Source of the DNA: Mesorhizobium shangrilense | GTDB taxonomy: Bacteria; Pseudomonadota; Alphaproteobacteria; Rhizobiales; Rhizobiaceae | Length of the DNA: 64,000 bases | Assembly (NCBI RefSeq): GCF_028826155.1 | Contig: NZ_JAQGPN010000001.1 | Coordinates: forward strand, 682,001 to 746,000 | Direction: 5' to 3' | Shown here: one piece after another, positions 43,669 to 53,596 of the stretch | How positions within the stretch are numbered: the stretch's first letter is position 1 | Layout of the letters: each line of letters opens with the position of its first letter | Notes under the pieces: generated by a model | Seen by the model: the letters and a program-made list of their open reading frames with translations, nothing else | Told to the model about the DNA's origin: nothing | Database searches by the model: none | Translations under genes and position numbers: made by a program

Positions 43669-44808
43669 ATGTCCACGATCCGCGCCATCCGCTCGCCAAA
43701 GCCAGCTTATGCGCCAGAGTTCGCGCGCCGGCTTCTCGGTCGCATCCGCGACGATGCCCCCCTCTATCTTGCCATTGCGGCGTACACGCTGGCCGGACTC
43801 GTATTCCTGACCGCGACCGGGCGCAGCGACCTCGCGACCTACTCGACCTATCTTACCAAATGGTGCGTGCTGTTCCTGTTCCTGTTCCCCATCATCGCCT
43901 TCGCCCTGCACTGGGCCAAGCTGATCCATAGGTTCAACAACCGCCGCTGGCTCGCCGCCACGCGCGTCTTCGCCCCGGACAAGGTCGCCTACTTCGTCTC
44001 CGGCATCTGCCTCGTGATGGCGCTGATGTTCTTCCAGGGCACGTTCACATCGGTGAAGAACGGGCTGTCGGCATGGCAGGGCGGCTTCCCCTACGACCGG
44101 TTGCTCGCTGACCTGGACGCCGCCCTCTATCTTGGCAACGACCCCTGGCGTCTTCTCTATTCCGTCGCAAAAACCGACTGGTTCCTGTCAATCGTCCAGC
44201 TGAACTACAGCAACCTCTGGTTCATCATCTGCTTCGGCGCCCTGTTCTACGTCGCCACCTCGCCCAAGGCGGCGGCAATTCGGACCCGCTATATCCTGTC
44301 CTTCATGCTGGTCTGGATCGTGGTCGGCAATCTGGTGGCTGGCACGCTGCTTTCGGCCGGGCCGGTCTACTACGGCTTCGTGACCGGAGACAGCGCCCGC
44401 TTCGGCGAACAGGTGGCGTTTCTCGGCAGCGCATCCGGTTCGGCCGCCTCCGCCGCCTTCTACCAGGATTACCTCTGGGACCTCCACCAGAAGGGGATCA
44501 CCGGCTTCGGATCAGGCATCTCGGCGTTCCCCAGCGTGCATGTCGGCCTGATCACGCTCAACGCGCTGTTCGTCTGGGATCGCAGTCGTGTGCTCGGGGC
44601 GCTTGCCTTCGTCTATGTCGCCTTCGTGCTGATGAGCTCGGTCTATCTCGCCTGGCACTACTCGATCGACGGATACGCGGCCATCGCGCTCACCGTCGGC
44701 ATTCATTATGCGCTCCGGAAGTGGCTGCCGGACGCTGGCCGTCGCGGTCGAGCCAGCCGCGTTCCCGTCGCCGCAGGCGGTGAGGTGGCGGATGCCTCCC
44801 CCGCATAG
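43669..44808 (+). CDS. PAP2 superfamily membrane protein (Aur1/inositolphosphotransferase-like)
   Basis: A 379-residue integral membrane protein with about seven hydrophobic segments. The C-terminal part contains the phosphatase/transferase motifs FPSVHVGL (about 286, equivalent to PSGH) and SSVYLAWHYSIDGYAA (about 325-340, SR/x5/H/x3/D-like with WHYSID), the arrangement of PAP2_3 (Aur1-type) enzymes. It probably transfers or removes a phospho head group at the membrane. The start is uncertain: no ribosome site is clear and ATG 43615 is an alternative. A short basic C-terminal tail follows. Confidence 0.75.
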   Translation: MSTIRAIRSPKPAYAPEFARRLLGRIRDDAPLYLAIAAYTLAGLVFLTATGRSDLATYSTYLTKWCVLFLFLFPIIAFALHWAKLIHRFNNRRWLAATRVFAPDKVAYFVSGICLVMALMFFQGTFTSVKNGLSAWQGGFPYDRLLADLDAALYLGNDPWRLLYSVAKTDWFLSIVQLNYSNLWFIICFGALFYVATSPKAAAIRTRYILSFMLVWIVVGNLVAGTLLSAGPVYYGFVTGDSARFGEQVAFLGSASGSAASAAFYQDYLWDLHQKGITGFGSGISAFPSVHVGLITLNALFVWDRSRVLGALAFVYVAFVLMSSVYLAWHYSIDGYAAIALTVGIHYALRKWLPDAGRRGRASRVPVAAGGEVADASPA

Positions 44809-44832
44809 CGGAGGAATGCCTCTAAATCGGCG

Positions 44833-45795
44833 TCAGAGCTTCCGCAGCGCCACTTTCTCGATCAGGTGGTCGGCGCCTTTGCGCAGGATGAGGTCCGCGC
44901 GCGGCCGCGTCGGCAGGATGTTCTCGCGCAGGTTCTTCAGGTTGATGTTCGCCCAGAGCCCCTCCGCAATCGCCCGTGCGGCGTCGTCAGAGAGCTGCGA
45001 ATAGCGATGGAAGAATGACTGGGGATTGCGGAAGGCAGTCTCGCGCAGGCGCATGAACCTCGCAATGTACCAGCTATGGATCAGGTCCTCGTCCGCGTCG
45101 ATATAGATTGCGAAGTCGAAGAAATCGGACAGGAACGGGATGAATTTGCCGTCCCTTGGCAGATCTCCCGGCTGCAGCACGTTCAGTCCTTCGAAGATCA
45201 GGATGTCGGGCCGGTCGATGGTGACGAACTCGCCCGGCAGCACGTCGTAGGTGAGATGTGAATAGACCGGCGCTAGGACGTTCGCCTGTCCGGACTTGAT
45301 GCTCGACAGGAAACGCAGAAGTGCGCCGACGTCGTAGCTATCCGGGAAGCCCTTGCGCTCCATCAGGTTGCGCTGCCTGAGAGTGTCGTTCGGATAGAGA
45401 AAGCCGTCGGTGGTCACGAGATCGACCTTGGGGCTCGACGGCCAACGGCGCAGCAGTTCCTTCAGGATACGCGCGGTGGTCGACTTGCCGACGGAGACCG
45501 AGCCGGCAATGCCGATGATGAATGGCGTCTTCGTCGCGCTGTCGGCAGCGTTGAAAAAGCGCTTGCGGAGCGCATAAAGCGCCTGGGTGGTCTCGACATG
45601 CGCGGACAGGAGCCGCGACATGGACAGATAGATGCGCCGCACTTCGCCGAGATCGATAGGGTCGTTCAGCGAGCCGAGGCGCTGGACTTCTTCCTCGGTC
45701 AGCGTCAGCGGCGTGTCGGCACGGAACCCCGCCCACTCGTCGGCGGAGAAGAAGCGGTATGGGGAGTACTTTTCGGTCGGAACCAGCTGATCCAT
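44833..45795 (-). CDS. coaA: pantothenate kinase (type I)
   Basis: A 320-residue kinase for the first step of coenzyme A synthesis. Walker [11 protein letters not shown] (about 99-108), then [23 protein letters not shown] and [10 protein letters not shown] follow the CoaA pattern; the N-terminal [16 protein letters not shown] is also typical. It lies 8 bases downstream of hisE, in the same direction, the usual rhizobial arrangement. Confidence 0.97.
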   Translation of the reverse strand: MDQLVPTEKYSPYRFFSADEWAGFRADTPLTLTEEEVQRLGSLNDPIDLGEVRRIYLSMSRLLSAHVETTQALYALRKRFFNAADSATKTPFIIGIAGSVSVGKSTTARILKELLRRWPSSPKVDLVTTDGFLYPNDTLRQRNLMERKGFPDSYDVGALLRFLSSIKSGQANVLAPVYSHLTYDVLPGEFVTIDRPDILIFEGLNVLQPGDLPRDGKFIPFLSDFFDFAIYIDADEDLIHSWYIARFMRLRETAFRNPQSFFHRYSQLSDDAARAIAEGLWANINLKNLRENILPTRPRADLILRKGADHLIEKVALRKL

Positions 45796-45803
45796 GCGCT
45801 ACC

Positions 45804-46130
45804 TCAGCCGCCGCCTTGCCGCGATGCTTTTTCCGCAGTCCCCGATTGCGCGGTGCGGCGGCCGAGCTCCGCGAGGACTTCTGACATGGGAACGCCGGCG
45901 ATGTGCAGCACGACGAGCCAATGATAGAGCAGGTCAGCGCTTTCCGAAACAAGCCCCGGCCTGTCCTTGCCGACAGCAGCGATGACCGTCTCGACGGCTT
46001 CCTCGCCGAGTTTCTGCGCGGCCTTCGGCATGCCCTTGCCGATCAGCTTCGCGGTCCACGAATCCGGATCACCCGAGGCGGCGCGCGCCGCGATGATCCG
46101 TTCCAGGTCTGACAGGGAAAAATCGCTCAT
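45804..46130 (-). CDS. hisE: phosphoribosyl-ATP pyrophosphatase
   Basis: A 108-residue all-helical MazG-like enzyme that hydrolyses phosphoribosyl-ATP in histidine synthesis. Motifs: [20 protein letters not shown] then EAVETVIAA and [13 protein letters not shown], carrying the metal-binding acidic residues. Start ATG 46130 gives the usual length. It is 19 bases after hisF and leads into coaA. Confidence 0.95.
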   Translation of the reverse strand: MSDFSLSDLERIIAARAASGDPDSWTAKLIGKGMPKAAQKLGEEAVETVIAAVGKDRPGLVSESADLLYHWLVVLHIAGVPMSEVLAELGRRTAQSGTAEKASRQGGG

Positions 46131-46149
46131 CCGCCCCTCGGCAGGCTGT

Positions 46150-46935
46150 TCAGGTCGTGCGGTCGAGCCGCACCGGCACGCCGGCTCTTGCCATGTGCGC
46201 CTTGGCCTCCGCAATGGTGTAAGTGCCGAAATGGAAAATCGATGCGGCAAGAACTGCCGCCGCATGCCCCTCGCGAATGCCGTCGACCAGGTGATCCAGG
46301 TTGCCGACGCCGCCTGACGCGATGACCGGCGCCCGGACCGCGTCGGCCACGGCGCGGGTCAACGCCAGGTCATAGCCGCCCTTGGTGCCGTCGCGGTCCA
46401 TCGACGTCAGCAGGATCTCTCCGGCGCCGAGGTCGACCATCTTCACCGCAAATTCGACCGCATCGATGCCGGTCGCCCGCCTGCCGCCGTGGGTAAAAAT
46501 CTCCCATCGGCCGGCTTCGCCCTCGCCCGAAACACGTTTCGCGTCGATCGCCACGACAATGCACTGGTTGCCGAACTTGTCGGCGGCTTCTGCGACGAAA
46601 TCAGGATCCTTCACCGCTGCCGTGTTGATCGACACCTTGTCGGCGCCGGCTAGGAGCAGCTTGCGGATGTCGGCCACCTGGCGGACGCCGCCACCGACGG
46701 TCAACGGCATGAAGCATTGCTCGGCCGTGCGGGCGACCACGTCGAAGATCGTCTCGCGGTTGTCGGAGGAGGCGGTGATGTCGAGGAAGCAGAGTTCGTC
46801 GGCCCCGGCGGCGTCATAGGCTTTCGCCGCCTCGACAGGATCGCCAGCGTCTATCAGATCGACGAAGTTGACGCCCTTGACGACGCGGCCGTCCTTCACG
46901 TCCAGACAGGGAATGATGCGGGCTTTGAGGGTCAT
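46150..46935 (-). CDS. hisF: imidazole glycerol phosphate synthase, cyclase subunit
   Basis: A 261-residue TIM barrel. [20 protein letters not shown] at the N-terminus carries the catalytic Asp, and the second catalytic Asp lies in [18 protein letters not shown]; phosphate sites are in [15 protein letters not shown] and [13 protein letters not shown]. With HisH it forms imidazole glycerol phosphate and AICAR. Its ATG overlaps the stop of the inserted Uma2 gene (46932-46935) rather than that of hisA. Confidence 0.97.
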   Translation of the reverse strand: MTLKARIIPCLDVKDGRVVKGVNFVDLIDAGDPVEAAKAYDAAGADELCFLDITASSDNRETIFDVVARTAEQCFMPLTVGGGVRQVADIRKLLLAGADKVSINTAAVKDPDFVAEAADKFGNQCIVVAIDAKRVSGEGEAGRWEIFTHGGRRATGIDAVEFAVKMVDLGAGEILLTSMDRDGTKGGYDLALTRAVADAVRAPVIASGGVGNLDHLVDGIREGHAAAVLAASIFHFGTYTIAEAKAHMARAGVPVRLDRTT

Positions 46936-47510
46936 TGAACCGACCCACGGTCGATCCCTGAATACACCTCCGCGAGCGCGATGGTTGCACCAAGCCGCTT
47001 CAAGTCGACAATCTCCTCGCGTCCGACAATTTCGTCCGGCCCGAGCCAGGCATCGGCGCCGTCGCGCGACCACAGCCAGATGCGCGGCTCCTCATGTGAC
47101 AAGATGAGATAATGCTGGAGCGACGGAATGGCACTGTAGTCGGCAACCTTCTCGATAAAATCCCTGCTCATCGACGATGGAGAGAGAACCTCCGCGAGAA
47201 GCACGGGCTCCGAGGCGACGAGATCCGAATCGTTGCTTGACGGAGTACCGCGATCGACGAAAACATCGGGATAGCGAATACCATCGCCGGTGCGGACCGC
47301 GACGTCTGCCGATCCAACGGAATATGCAGGATACGAAAACTGGCGAAGCAGGATCGCCCCCACCCGCAAGGCGAGGATTGCGTGTCGTTTTGTCGTGTTG
47401 ATCATCATCTCGACCACTTTTCCCCGGACGAACTCCCGCTTCCCCTCGCGCCCCTCGTTCCAGCGGAGGAATTCGTCGGCTGTGGTCGGATGTTTCGACT
47501 GGATGTTCAT
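46932..47510 (-). CDS. Uma2 family endonuclease (DUF820) inserted in the his operon
   Basis: A 192-residue protein of the Uma2/DUF820 restriction-endonuclease-like fold: [20 protein letters not shown] with the leading Glu, [12 protein letters not shown] (catalytic Asp), and [20 protein letters not shown] (catalytic Glu and Ser/Lys-side). Function is not established. It lies between hisA (5-base gap) and hisF (ATGA overlap), so it is translated within the histidine operon. GC and codon use look a little more relaxed than in its his neighbours. Confidence 0.9.
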   Translation of the reverse strand: MNIQSKHPTTADEFLRWNEGREGKREFVRGKVVEMMINTTKRHAILALRVGAILLRQFSYPAYSVGSADVAVRTGDGIRYPDVFVDRGTPSSNDSDLVASEPVLLAEVLSPSSMSRDFIEKVADYSAIPSLQHYLILSHEEPRIWLWSRDGADAWLGPDEIVGREEIVDLKRLGATIALAEVYSGIDRGSVQ

Positions 47511-47515
47511 GTCCG

Positions 47516-48271
47516 TCAGTCTAGCACGGCGGTCTTGCGCGGAAAATCGCGGCGCAGGATCGCCAGGGCCTCGGCCGGATCGACGCGGCCGTCATAGAGC
47601 GCGCGGCCGGAGATCGCGCCTTCGAGCTTGTTCGCATCCGGCATGGTCATGCGCACGACGTCGGCGATCGAAGCCAGGCCGCCCGAGGCGATCACCGGGA
47701 TCGAAACGGCATCAGCCAGCCTTATCGTCGACTCCCAGTTGATGCCTGCCAGGATGCCGTCACGATCGATATCGGTGTAGATGATGGCGGCGACACCGGC
47801 GCCTTCGAACTGCCTGGCGAGTTCGACGACCTCCAGCGAGGAGGCCTCCGCCCAGCCTTCCACCGCGACCTTGCCGCCCTTCGCGTCGATCCCCACGGCA
47901 ATCCTGCCCGGGAAGAGCCTGCACGCCTCCTTCACCAGATCCGGATCGCGGACGGCCACCGTGCCGAGGATGACGCGGGCGAGCCCCTTGTCCAACCAGG
48001 ACTCGATATGCGCGAGCGTGCGGATTCCGCCGCCGAGCTGCACCGGATTGCTGGTCGCCTTGAGGATCGCCTCGACCGCCTCGCCATTGACGGATTTGCC
48101 CGCGAAGGCCCCGTTGAGGTCGACCACGTGAAGCCACTCGAATCCCTGGTCCTCGAACGCCTTGGCCTGGGCGGCCGGATCGGCGTTGTAGACGGTCGCC
48201 TGGTCCATGTCGCCGAGCTTCAGGCGAACGCAGACGCCGTCCTTGAGGTCGATGGCAGGGAAAAGGATCAC
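47516..48271 (-). CDS. hisA: ProFAR isomerase (phosphoribosylformimino-AICAR isomerase)
   Basis: A 251-residue TIM barrel homologous to His[17 protein letters not shown] with the catalytic Asp, [24 protein letters not shown], and the second Asp in [16 protein letters not shown]. It catalyses the Amadori rearrangement step of histidine synthesis. It begins 3 bases after the DUF1330 gene in the his operon. Confidence 0.97.
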   Translation of the reverse strand: MILFPAIDLKDGVCVRLKLGDMDQATVYNADPAAQAKAFEDQGFEWLHVVDLNGAFAGKSVNGEAVEAILKATSNPVQLGGGIRTLAHIESWLDKGLARVILGTVAVRDPDLVKEACRLFPGRIAVGIDAKGGKVAVEGWAEASSLEVVELARQFEGAGVAAIIYTDIDRDGILAGINWESTIRLADAVSIPVIASGGLASIADVVRMTMPDANKLEGAISGRALYDGRVDPAEALAILRRDFPRKTAVLD

Positions 48272-48274
48272 GGA

Positions 48275-48580
48275 TCAGACGCCTTCGACTACGGCCATGT
48301 GTGCGACCGAACAGGCCTGCCGCAGCTTGAGCGCGGCCTGGTACTCCGGCGAATGGAAACAGTCGAGCGCGGTCTGGTAGCTGTCGAACTCGATGACCAC
48401 CATGCGCGAGGCTGCAGGCCCATCGAAAACCTCCGAGCGGCCGCCGCGCACAATGAAACGTGCTCCGTACTTGTCGAAGGCCGCTTTATTGGCCGCAATG
48501 TATTTCGGATAGCCGTCGGGATCGGTGACGTCCACCATCGCCATCCAGTAACCCTTCTTGCCGGCAGTTTGCTCGCTCAT
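48275..48580 (-). CDS. DUF1330 family protein in the his operon
   Basis: A 101-residue ferredoxin-like alpha/beta-barrel protein: [20 protein letters not shown], then [33 protein letters not shown] and [10 protein letters not shown] match DUF1330. Start ATG 48580 overlaps the hisH stop (ATGA 48577-48580). Its place between hisH and hisA is common in rhizobia. The role is unknown; it does not look like a known histidine enzyme. Confidence 0.88.
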   Translation of the reverse strand: MSEQTAGKKGYWMAMVDVTDPDGYPKYIAANKAAFDKYGARFIVRGGRSEVFDGPAASRMVVIEFDSYQTALDCFHSPEYQAALKLRQACSVAHMAVVEGV

Positions 48581-49227
48581 GGCTTCCACCTCAGAAAGTT
48601 GGCTATGAGGGCCAGACCCAGCGCCTGGCTCTTCTCGGGATGAAACTGCGTTCCCGCCAGATTGTCACGCGCGACCATGGCCGTGATCTGCCCGCCATAG
48701 TCCGTCACCGCCACGAGCTGGCCGGGATCTCGCGCCTCGAGATGGTAGGAATGGACGAAATAGGCATGGAGCCCCTCCGCGCCGGTGGGGATGCCCGCCA
48801 GCAGGAAATGGTCCCGTTTCACGTGAATCGTGTTCCAGCCGATCTGCGGGATCTTGAGATCCGGATCCGACGGGACGATTTCCTTCACGTCGCCGGCAAT
48901 CCAGCCGAAGCCTTCGGTCGTCGTCTTCTCGAGTCCACGCTCGGCCATCAGCTGCATGCCGACGCAGATGCCGAGGAACGGCCGCCCGTGGGTGATCGCA
49001 ACCTCGCGGATGGCTTCATCCATGCCCCGCACCGCGGCCAGTCCAGCCCGGCAATCCGCATAGGCGCCGACGCCCGGCAGCACGATCCGGTCGGCGGAGG
49101 CGACGCGCTCGGGATCGGACGTGAGTTCCACCTCGGTCGCGATGGCGTTGTCGCGCGCTGCCCGCTGGAAGGCTTTCGTGGCCGACCGCAGATTGCCCGA
49201 CCCGTAATCGATGATGGCGACCCGCAT
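48577..49227 (-). CDS. hisH: imidazole glycerol phosphate synthase, glutamine amidotransferase subunit
   Basis: A 216-residue class I glutamine amidotransferase: nucleophile Cys in [15 protein letters not shown] (about 84), His in [13 protein letters not shown] and the following Glu (about 193-195), plus oxyanion-hole PGVGA. It supplies ammonia to HisF. Its start abuts the stop of the DUF2628 gene, with a one-base overlap at 49227. Confidence 0.97.
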   Translation of the reverse strand: MRVAIIDYGSGNLRSATKAFQRAARDNAIATEVELTSDPERVASADRIVLPGVGAYADCRAGLAAVRGMDEAIREVAITHGRPFLGICVGMQLMAERGLEKTTTEGFGWIAGDVKEIVPSDPDLKIPQIGWNTIHVKRDHFLLAGIPTGAEGLHAYFVHSYHLEARDPGQLVAVTDYGGQITAMVARDNLAGTQFHPEKSQALGLALIANFLRWKP

Positions 49228-49709
49228 CAGAGCTTTCCTGGATAAGAAACAAGACCAATCGTTGGACCGACCGCCGGCCTCACCAGAGGGACGCTCGCGG
49301 GCGGCGGAGGGGATGCCAGGCGATCCTCGGGCCCGTCATGCTCTACACGCTCGTATTCATACCGCGCCTCGGCTTCGTCGACGCTCCCGGCGTGCACCAC
49401 GCCCCACTCCCGCCAGCCGCGCCGGCGCAACGCCGCGACGCGCAGGGCGGCGCCCTCCAGGCCGAAATAGACCGAGACCGGCAGGACAACCAGCGGACCC
49501 AAGGCGGCAATGCCGGCGATCTCGACAACCGCGGACAGTGCGGCGACGGCCGCGAAGGCAAGCACGGCCTCGATCCAGAGGCGATGCCAGAGCAGCCAGA
49601 ACACGGGAAGCAGGAACGCAAGCCAATGGAAGCCGTCGCGGACGAATGCCGTGCCCGCGGTAGCTTCGCCGGGCATCGCCTTCGTTTCCATGACGACATA
49701 TGTGGCCAT
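49227..49709 (-). CDS. DUF2628 domain membrane protein
   Basis: A 160-residue protein: a short N-terminal beta segment ([14 protein letters not shown]), then [20 protein letters not shown] and two or three further hydrophobic helices, and a polar tail rich in Pro. The FVRDGFxWLAFLLPxxWLL stretch is the DUF2628 hallmark. It is conserved between hisB and hisH in Hyphomicrobiales, function unknown. It begins 3 bases after the hisB stop. Confidence 0.88.
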   Translation of the reverse strand: MATYVVMETKAMPGEATAGTAFVRDGFHWLAFLLPVFWLLWHRLWIEAVLAFAAVAALSAVVEIAGIAALGPLVVLPVSVYFGLEGAALRVAALRRRGWREWGVVHAGSVDEAEARYEYERVEHDGPEDRLASPPPPASVPLVRPAVGPTIGLVSYPGKL

Positions 49710-49712
49710 CGA

Positions 49713-50312
49713 TCAGCCCTTCAGGCTTCCCTTGGTGGACGGCACCGCGTTCGGCTGGCGCGGATCGGGCTCGAGCGCAGCGCGCAGGACGCGCGCCACC
49801 GCCTTGAAGCAGGTCTCCGCGATGTGATGGTTGTTCGCCCCGTAGAGGTTGGTCACGTGAAGCGTGATGCCCGCATTCTGGGCAAGGGCCTGGAAAAACT
49901 CGCGCACCAGCTCGGTATCGAACGTGCCGATCTTGGGCGACGAGAAGCTGACATCCCACACCAGGAAAGGCCGCCCCGAGACGTCGACCGCCGCGCGGGT
50001 CAGCGTTTCGTCCATGGCGAGGTCGAGCGAGGCGTAACGCATGATGCCGCGGCGTTCGCCGAGCGCATCCGCAATGGCGCGGCCGATCGCGATGCCGGTG
50101 TCCTCGACGGTGTGGTGGTCGTCGATATGCAGGTCGCCCTTGGCGGTGACCGTCATGTCGATGAGGGAATGACGCGAAAGCTGGTCGAGCATGTGATCGA
50201 AGAAGCCGACCCCGGTCGCCATCTCGGACCGCCCCGTCCCGTCGAGATCGACAGAAACGGAGATCTCGGTCTCGTTCGTCTTGCGTTTGACGGAGGCCTT
50301 GCGCGCGGTCAT
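49713..50312 (-). CDS. hisB: imidazoleglycerol-phosphate dehydratase
   Basis: A 199-residue monofunctional dehydratase. The two repeated metal motifs are [14 protein letters not shown] (about 72-85) and [15 protein letters not shown] (about 165-178), with [14 protein letters not shown]. It is the first gene of the his operon in the window. The start ATG 50312 is divergent from hslV, leaving about 170 bases for both promoters. Confidence 0.97.
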   Translation of the reverse strand: MTARKASVKRKTNETEISVSVDLDGTGRSEMATGVGFFDHMLDQLSRHSLIDMTVTAKGDLHIDDHHTVEDTGIAIGRAIADALGERRGIMRYASLDLAMDETLTRAAVDVSGRPFLVWDVSFSSPKIGTFDTELVREFFQALAQNAGITLHVTNLYGANNHHIAETCFKAVARVLRAALEPDPRQPNAVPSTKGSLKG

Positions 50313-50482
50313 TCGTTCTCCCCGGATCTCGAGCCGCGCGCGTTCTAACAGCGCGTCCGGCCGATTACCAGTTGCCTTCGCACTTGCACATTTGCAAAGC
50401 CAACGCTCCGCCATACATAGAGCGCGAAGAACTCGTACCGCGCGAATTGCCTCATGGGGATTGCGCGCCATCGGAGCAACAC

Positions 50483-51037
50483 ATGTCGAATGAGATCATC
50501 ATGCACGGGACGACGATCGTCACCGTGCGCAAGGGCGGCAAGGTCGTCATCGCCGGCGACGGCCAGGTCAGCCTCGGGCAGACCGTCATGAAGGGCAACG
50601 CCAAGAAGGTGCGCCGCATCGGAAAAGGCAACGTCATCGCCGGGTTCGCTGGCGCGACGGCAGACGCCTTCACGCTGCTGGAGCGGCTCGAGGCGAAGCT
50701 GGAGCAGTATCCGGACCAGCTGACGCGCGCCTGCGTAGAACTCGCCAAGGACTGGCGGACCGACCGCTACTTGCGCCGCCTGGAGGCGATGATGCTGGTG
50801 GCCGACAAGAACGTGTCGCTGGCGCTCACCGGCACCGGCGACGTGCTTGAGCCCGAGCACGGCGTCATGGCCATCGGCTCTGGCGGTAACTACGCGCTCG
50901 CCGCCGCCCGCGCCCTGATGGACACCGAAGCCGATGCCGAGACGATCGCCCGCAAGGCGATGGATATCGCCGCGGACATCTGCGTCTACACCAATCACAG
51001 CGTCATCGTCGAAACCATCGATGGCGCCGAGGCTTAG
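50483..51037 (+). CDS. hslV: ATP-dependent protease subunit HslV
   Basis: A 184-residue threonine protease, the proteolytic core of the HslUV complex. The short propeptide ends at HG, and the mature N-terminal Thr is residue 10 ([12 protein letters not shown]). [13 protein letters not shown] and the [17 protein letters not shown] stretch follow. GGAG lies 6 bases before ATG 50483. The stop overlaps the GNAT gene by 17 bases. Confidence 0.97.
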   Translation: MSNEIIMHGTTIVTVRKGGKVVIAGDGQVSLGQTVMKGNAKKVRRIGKGNVIAGFAGATADAFTLLERLEAKLEQYPDQLTRACVELAKDWRTDRYLRRLEAMMLVADKNVSLALTGTGDVLEPEHGVMAIGSGGNYALAAARALMDTEADAETIARKAMDIAADICVYTNHSVIVETIDGAEA

Positions 51038-51539
51038 TCCGCGCTACGGCTTCCGGGCAGTAATGGAAGCCGACCTTCCCATGATCGGCGCGTGGCTGGC
51101 GGAGCCACATGTGGCCGAGTGGTGGGGAGACAAGGAAAGCGAGCTGGAGGGCATCGCCGACCATATCGACAGCATCTCGGTAGAGCCGTTCGTCATCGAA
51201 CTCGAGGGGCGACCGATCGGCTATATCCAGAGCTACGACCCCTATCTGGAAGAAGGCGAAAACCCCTTCTCGGATCAACCTTTCGGGACGCTCGGGATCG
51301 ACCAGTTCATCGGCGAAAGGGAATTGATCAACGAGGGCCACGGTACGGCCCTGATAGTCCAGTTCGTGGCGATGCTGTTCGAGGAAGGCGCGCCGCGCGT
51401 GATCGTCGACCCCGACCCGAAGAACACGCGCGCCATCCGCGCCTATGAAAAGGCCGGCTTTCGCCGCATAGATGAACGCGCGTCGATCTATGGCCACGTA
51501 CTTCTGATGGCCCGCGACGCGGAGGACGAGGGGGCATGA
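51021..51539 (+). CDS. GNAT acetyltransferase, AAC(6')-like
   Basis: A 172-residue protein of the aminoglycoside 6'-N-acetyltransferase-like GNAT branch: [47 protein letters not shown] (acetyl-CoA site) and [17 protein letters not shown] are its hallmarks. Chromosomal relatives in rhizobia are not necessarily resistance enzymes. It sits between hslV and the UPF0314 gene, overlapping both (17 and 4 bases), so it is made as part of the hsl operon. Confidence 0.88.
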   Translation: MAPRLSPRYGFRAVMEADLPMIGAWLAEPHVAEWWGDKESELEGIADHIDSISVEPFVIELEGRPIGYIQSYDPYLEEGENPFSDQPFGTLGIDQFIGERELINEGHGTALIVQFVAMLFEEGAPRVIVDPDPKNTRAIRAYEKAGFRRIDERASIYGHVLLMARDAEDEGA

Positions 51540-52138
51540 GCAGCGCAAGCGCCACGACATCACCGGCAAGCAAGGCATGGTCCGGCTGGACCTGGGGCAT
51601 TCCCCTCGCGATCGCGCTCGTGGCGCTGCAAGCGGTCATCCTTTACGCCATGGGCCGCATACCGATCTGCGAATGCGGCTACGTCAAGCTCTGGCACGGG
51701 GTGGTGATGAGCTCGGAGAACTCACAGCATCTCTCCGACTGGTACACGCCCTCCCACATCATCCACGGCTTCCTGTTCTACGGGCTGGCGTGGCTCCTGT
51801 TTCCGCGGCGCTCGCTGTGGTTCCGCCTCGCCTTCGCGATCCTGCTCGAAGGGGCGTGGGAGATCGTCGAGAACAGCGATTTCATCATCAACCGGTATCG
51901 CGAAGCGACCATCTCGCTGGATTACTTCGGCGACTCCATCATCAACTCGGTCGCCGACACAGTCTGGATGGTCGTGGGCTTTATTGCCGCGGGACGGCTA
52001 CCTATATGGGCAACTGTTGTGCTTGCGCTGCTCTTCGAGATCGGCGTCGGCGCAGTCATCCGGGATAATCTGACGCTCAACGTGATCATGCTGCTGCATC
52101 CGTTCGAGTTCATCCGGCAGTGGCAGAGTGGTGCGTAG
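51536..52138 (+). CDS. UPF0314 (DUF2585) membrane protein
   Basis: A 200-residue protein with four hydrophobic segments and the family sequence [40 protein letters not shown] and [20 protein letters not shown], very conserved in Hyphomicrobiales. Function unknown. Overlaps the GNAT gene by ATGA and ends 3 bases before hslU. Confidence 0.9.
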   Translation: MSSASATTSPASKAWSGWTWGIPLAIALVALQAVILYAMGRIPICECGYVKLWHGVVMSSENSQHLSDWYTPSHIIHGFLFYGLAWLLFPRRSLWFRLAFAILLEGAWEIVENSDFIINRYREATISLDYFGDSIINSVADTVWMVVGFIAAGRLPIWATVVLALLFEIGVGAVIRDNLTLNVIMLLHPFEFIRQWQSGA

Positions 52139-52141
52139 CAA

Positions 52142-53455
52142 ATGACGACGTTTTCCCCCCGCGAGATTGTTTCCGAGCTCGACCGTTTCATCATCGGCCA
52201 GAAGGACGCCAAGCGCGCCGTGGCGATCGCGCTGCGCAACCGCTGGCGCCGCCAGCAGCTGGAAGGCCAGATGCGCGAGGAGGTGATGCCCAAAAACATC
52301 CTGATGATCGGGCCGACCGGCGTCGGCAAGACCGAGATTTCCCGCCGCCTGGCAAAGCTCGCCGGCGCGCCCTTCATCAAGGTCGAGGCCACCAAGTTCA
52401 CCGAGGTCGGCTATGTCGGCCGCGACGTCGAGCAGATCGTGCGCGACCTCGTCGAGGTGGCAATCGGGCTCACGCGCGAGAAGATGCGCGAGGACGTCAA
52501 GGCGCGCGCCCACATCAACGCCGAGGAGCGCGTGCTCGAGGCCCTCGTCGGCAAGACAGCGAGCCCCGCGACGCGCGACAGCTTCCGCAAGAAGCTGCGC
52601 GACGGCGAACTCGACGACAAGGAGATCGAGATCGAAGTCGCCGACACGGGGACCGGCGGCATGCCGGGCTTCGAGATCCCGGGCATGCCGGGCGCCAATA
52701 TCGGCGTGCTGAACATCAACGACATGCTGTCCAAGGCCATGGGCGGCCGGCGCACCAAGACGCGCAAGACCACGGTCAAGGAATCCTACGACCTCCTGAT
52801 CAGCGACGAGTCCGACAAGCTGCTCGACCAGGACGAGGTCGTGCGGCAGGCCGTCGAGGCGACGGAGAATGACGGCATCGTCTTCCTGGACGAGATCGAC
52901 AAGATCGCGGCCCGCGAGGGCGGCATGGGCGCCGGCGTCTCCCGCGAGGGCGTGCAGCGCGACCTGCTGCCGCTGGTCGAGGGAACGACGGTTGCGACGA
53001 AGTACGGACCGGTGAAGACGGACCACATCCTCTTCATCGCGTCCGGCGCCTTCCATGTTTCGAAGCCGTCCGACCTGCTGCCCGAGCTGCAGGGACGGCT
53101 GCCCATCCGTGTCGAACTCCGGGCACTGGAGAAGCAGGACTTCATCCGCATCCTCACCGAGACCGAGGCCAGCCTGATCAAGCAGTATGTCGCACTGATG
53201 CAGACGGAGGGCGTCACGCTGTCCTTCACCGAGGACGCCATCGACGCGCTTGCCGGCATCGCCGTGGACCTCAACGCGAGTGTCGAGAACATCGGTGCGC
53301 GGCGGCTGCAGACGGTCATGGAACGCGTGCTCGACGACATCTCGTTCCATGCGCCGGACAAGTCCGGCTCGGAGGTGACGATCGACGCGGATTTCGTGAA
53401 GAAGAACGTCGGCGACCTGGCCAAGAACACAGATTTGTCGCGTTTCATCCTTTAA
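52142..53455 (+). CDS. hslU: ATP-dependent protease ATPase subunit HslU
   Basis: A 437-residue AAA+ unfoldase that feeds HslV. Walker [10 protein letters not shown] (about 59-67), pore-type GYVGRD (about 91), an intermediate I domain (about 110-240), Walker [12 protein letters not shown] and sensor residues in the [11 protein letters not shown] region; the C-terminus ends DLSRFIL, the conserved docking tail for HslV. It follows UPF0314 after 3 bases. Confidence 0.97.
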   Translation: MTTFSPREIVSELDRFIIGQKDAKRAVAIALRNRWRRQQLEGQMREEVMPKNILMIGPTGVGKTEISRRLAKLAGAPFIKVEATKFTEVGYVGRDVEQIVRDLVEVAIGLTREKMREDVKARAHINAEERVLEALVGKTASPATRDSFRKKLRDGELDDKEIEIEVADTGTGGMPGFEIPGMPGANIGVLNINDMLSKAMGGRRTKTRKTTVKESYDLLISDESDKLLDQDEVVRQAVEATENDGIVFLDEIDKIAAREGGMGAGVSREGVQRDLLPLVEGTTVATKYGPVKTDHILFIASGAFHVSKPSDLLPELQGRLPIRVELRALEKQDFIRILTETEASLIKQYVALMQTEGVTLSFTEDAIDALAGIAVDLNASVENIGARRLQTVMERVLDDISFHAPDKSGSEVTIDADFVKKNVGDLAKNTDLSRFIL

Positions 53456-53527
53456 GAGACGCGTCGTCGCGACAAGATCATTTCTGCATCGTGCCTGGCT
53501 TGGGTCCCGACGCAGAGATTCTGCAAC

Positions 53528-53552
53528 AGGCCCTCGACTCGCTCGGGGGCCT
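53528..53552 (+). terminator. possible terminator after hslU
   Basis: An inverted repeat AGGCCC (53528-53533) with GGGCCT (53547-53552), extendable through imperfect pairs, is followed by TCCCTT rather than a T run. It is 73 bases past hslU. Weak, but placed as expected. Confidence 0.4.
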
Positions 53553-53596
53553 TCCCTTAGGGTCGCGGCGCGGTTTCCGGCAACAATGCGGCGGCA

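Noticed and set aside
51021..51539. Acquired aminoglycoside-resistance gene
   Set aside because: Although AAC(6')-like, it is embedded by overlaps in the hslV-hslU operon with host-like composition and no mobile element, so it is a resident chromosomal acetyltransferase.
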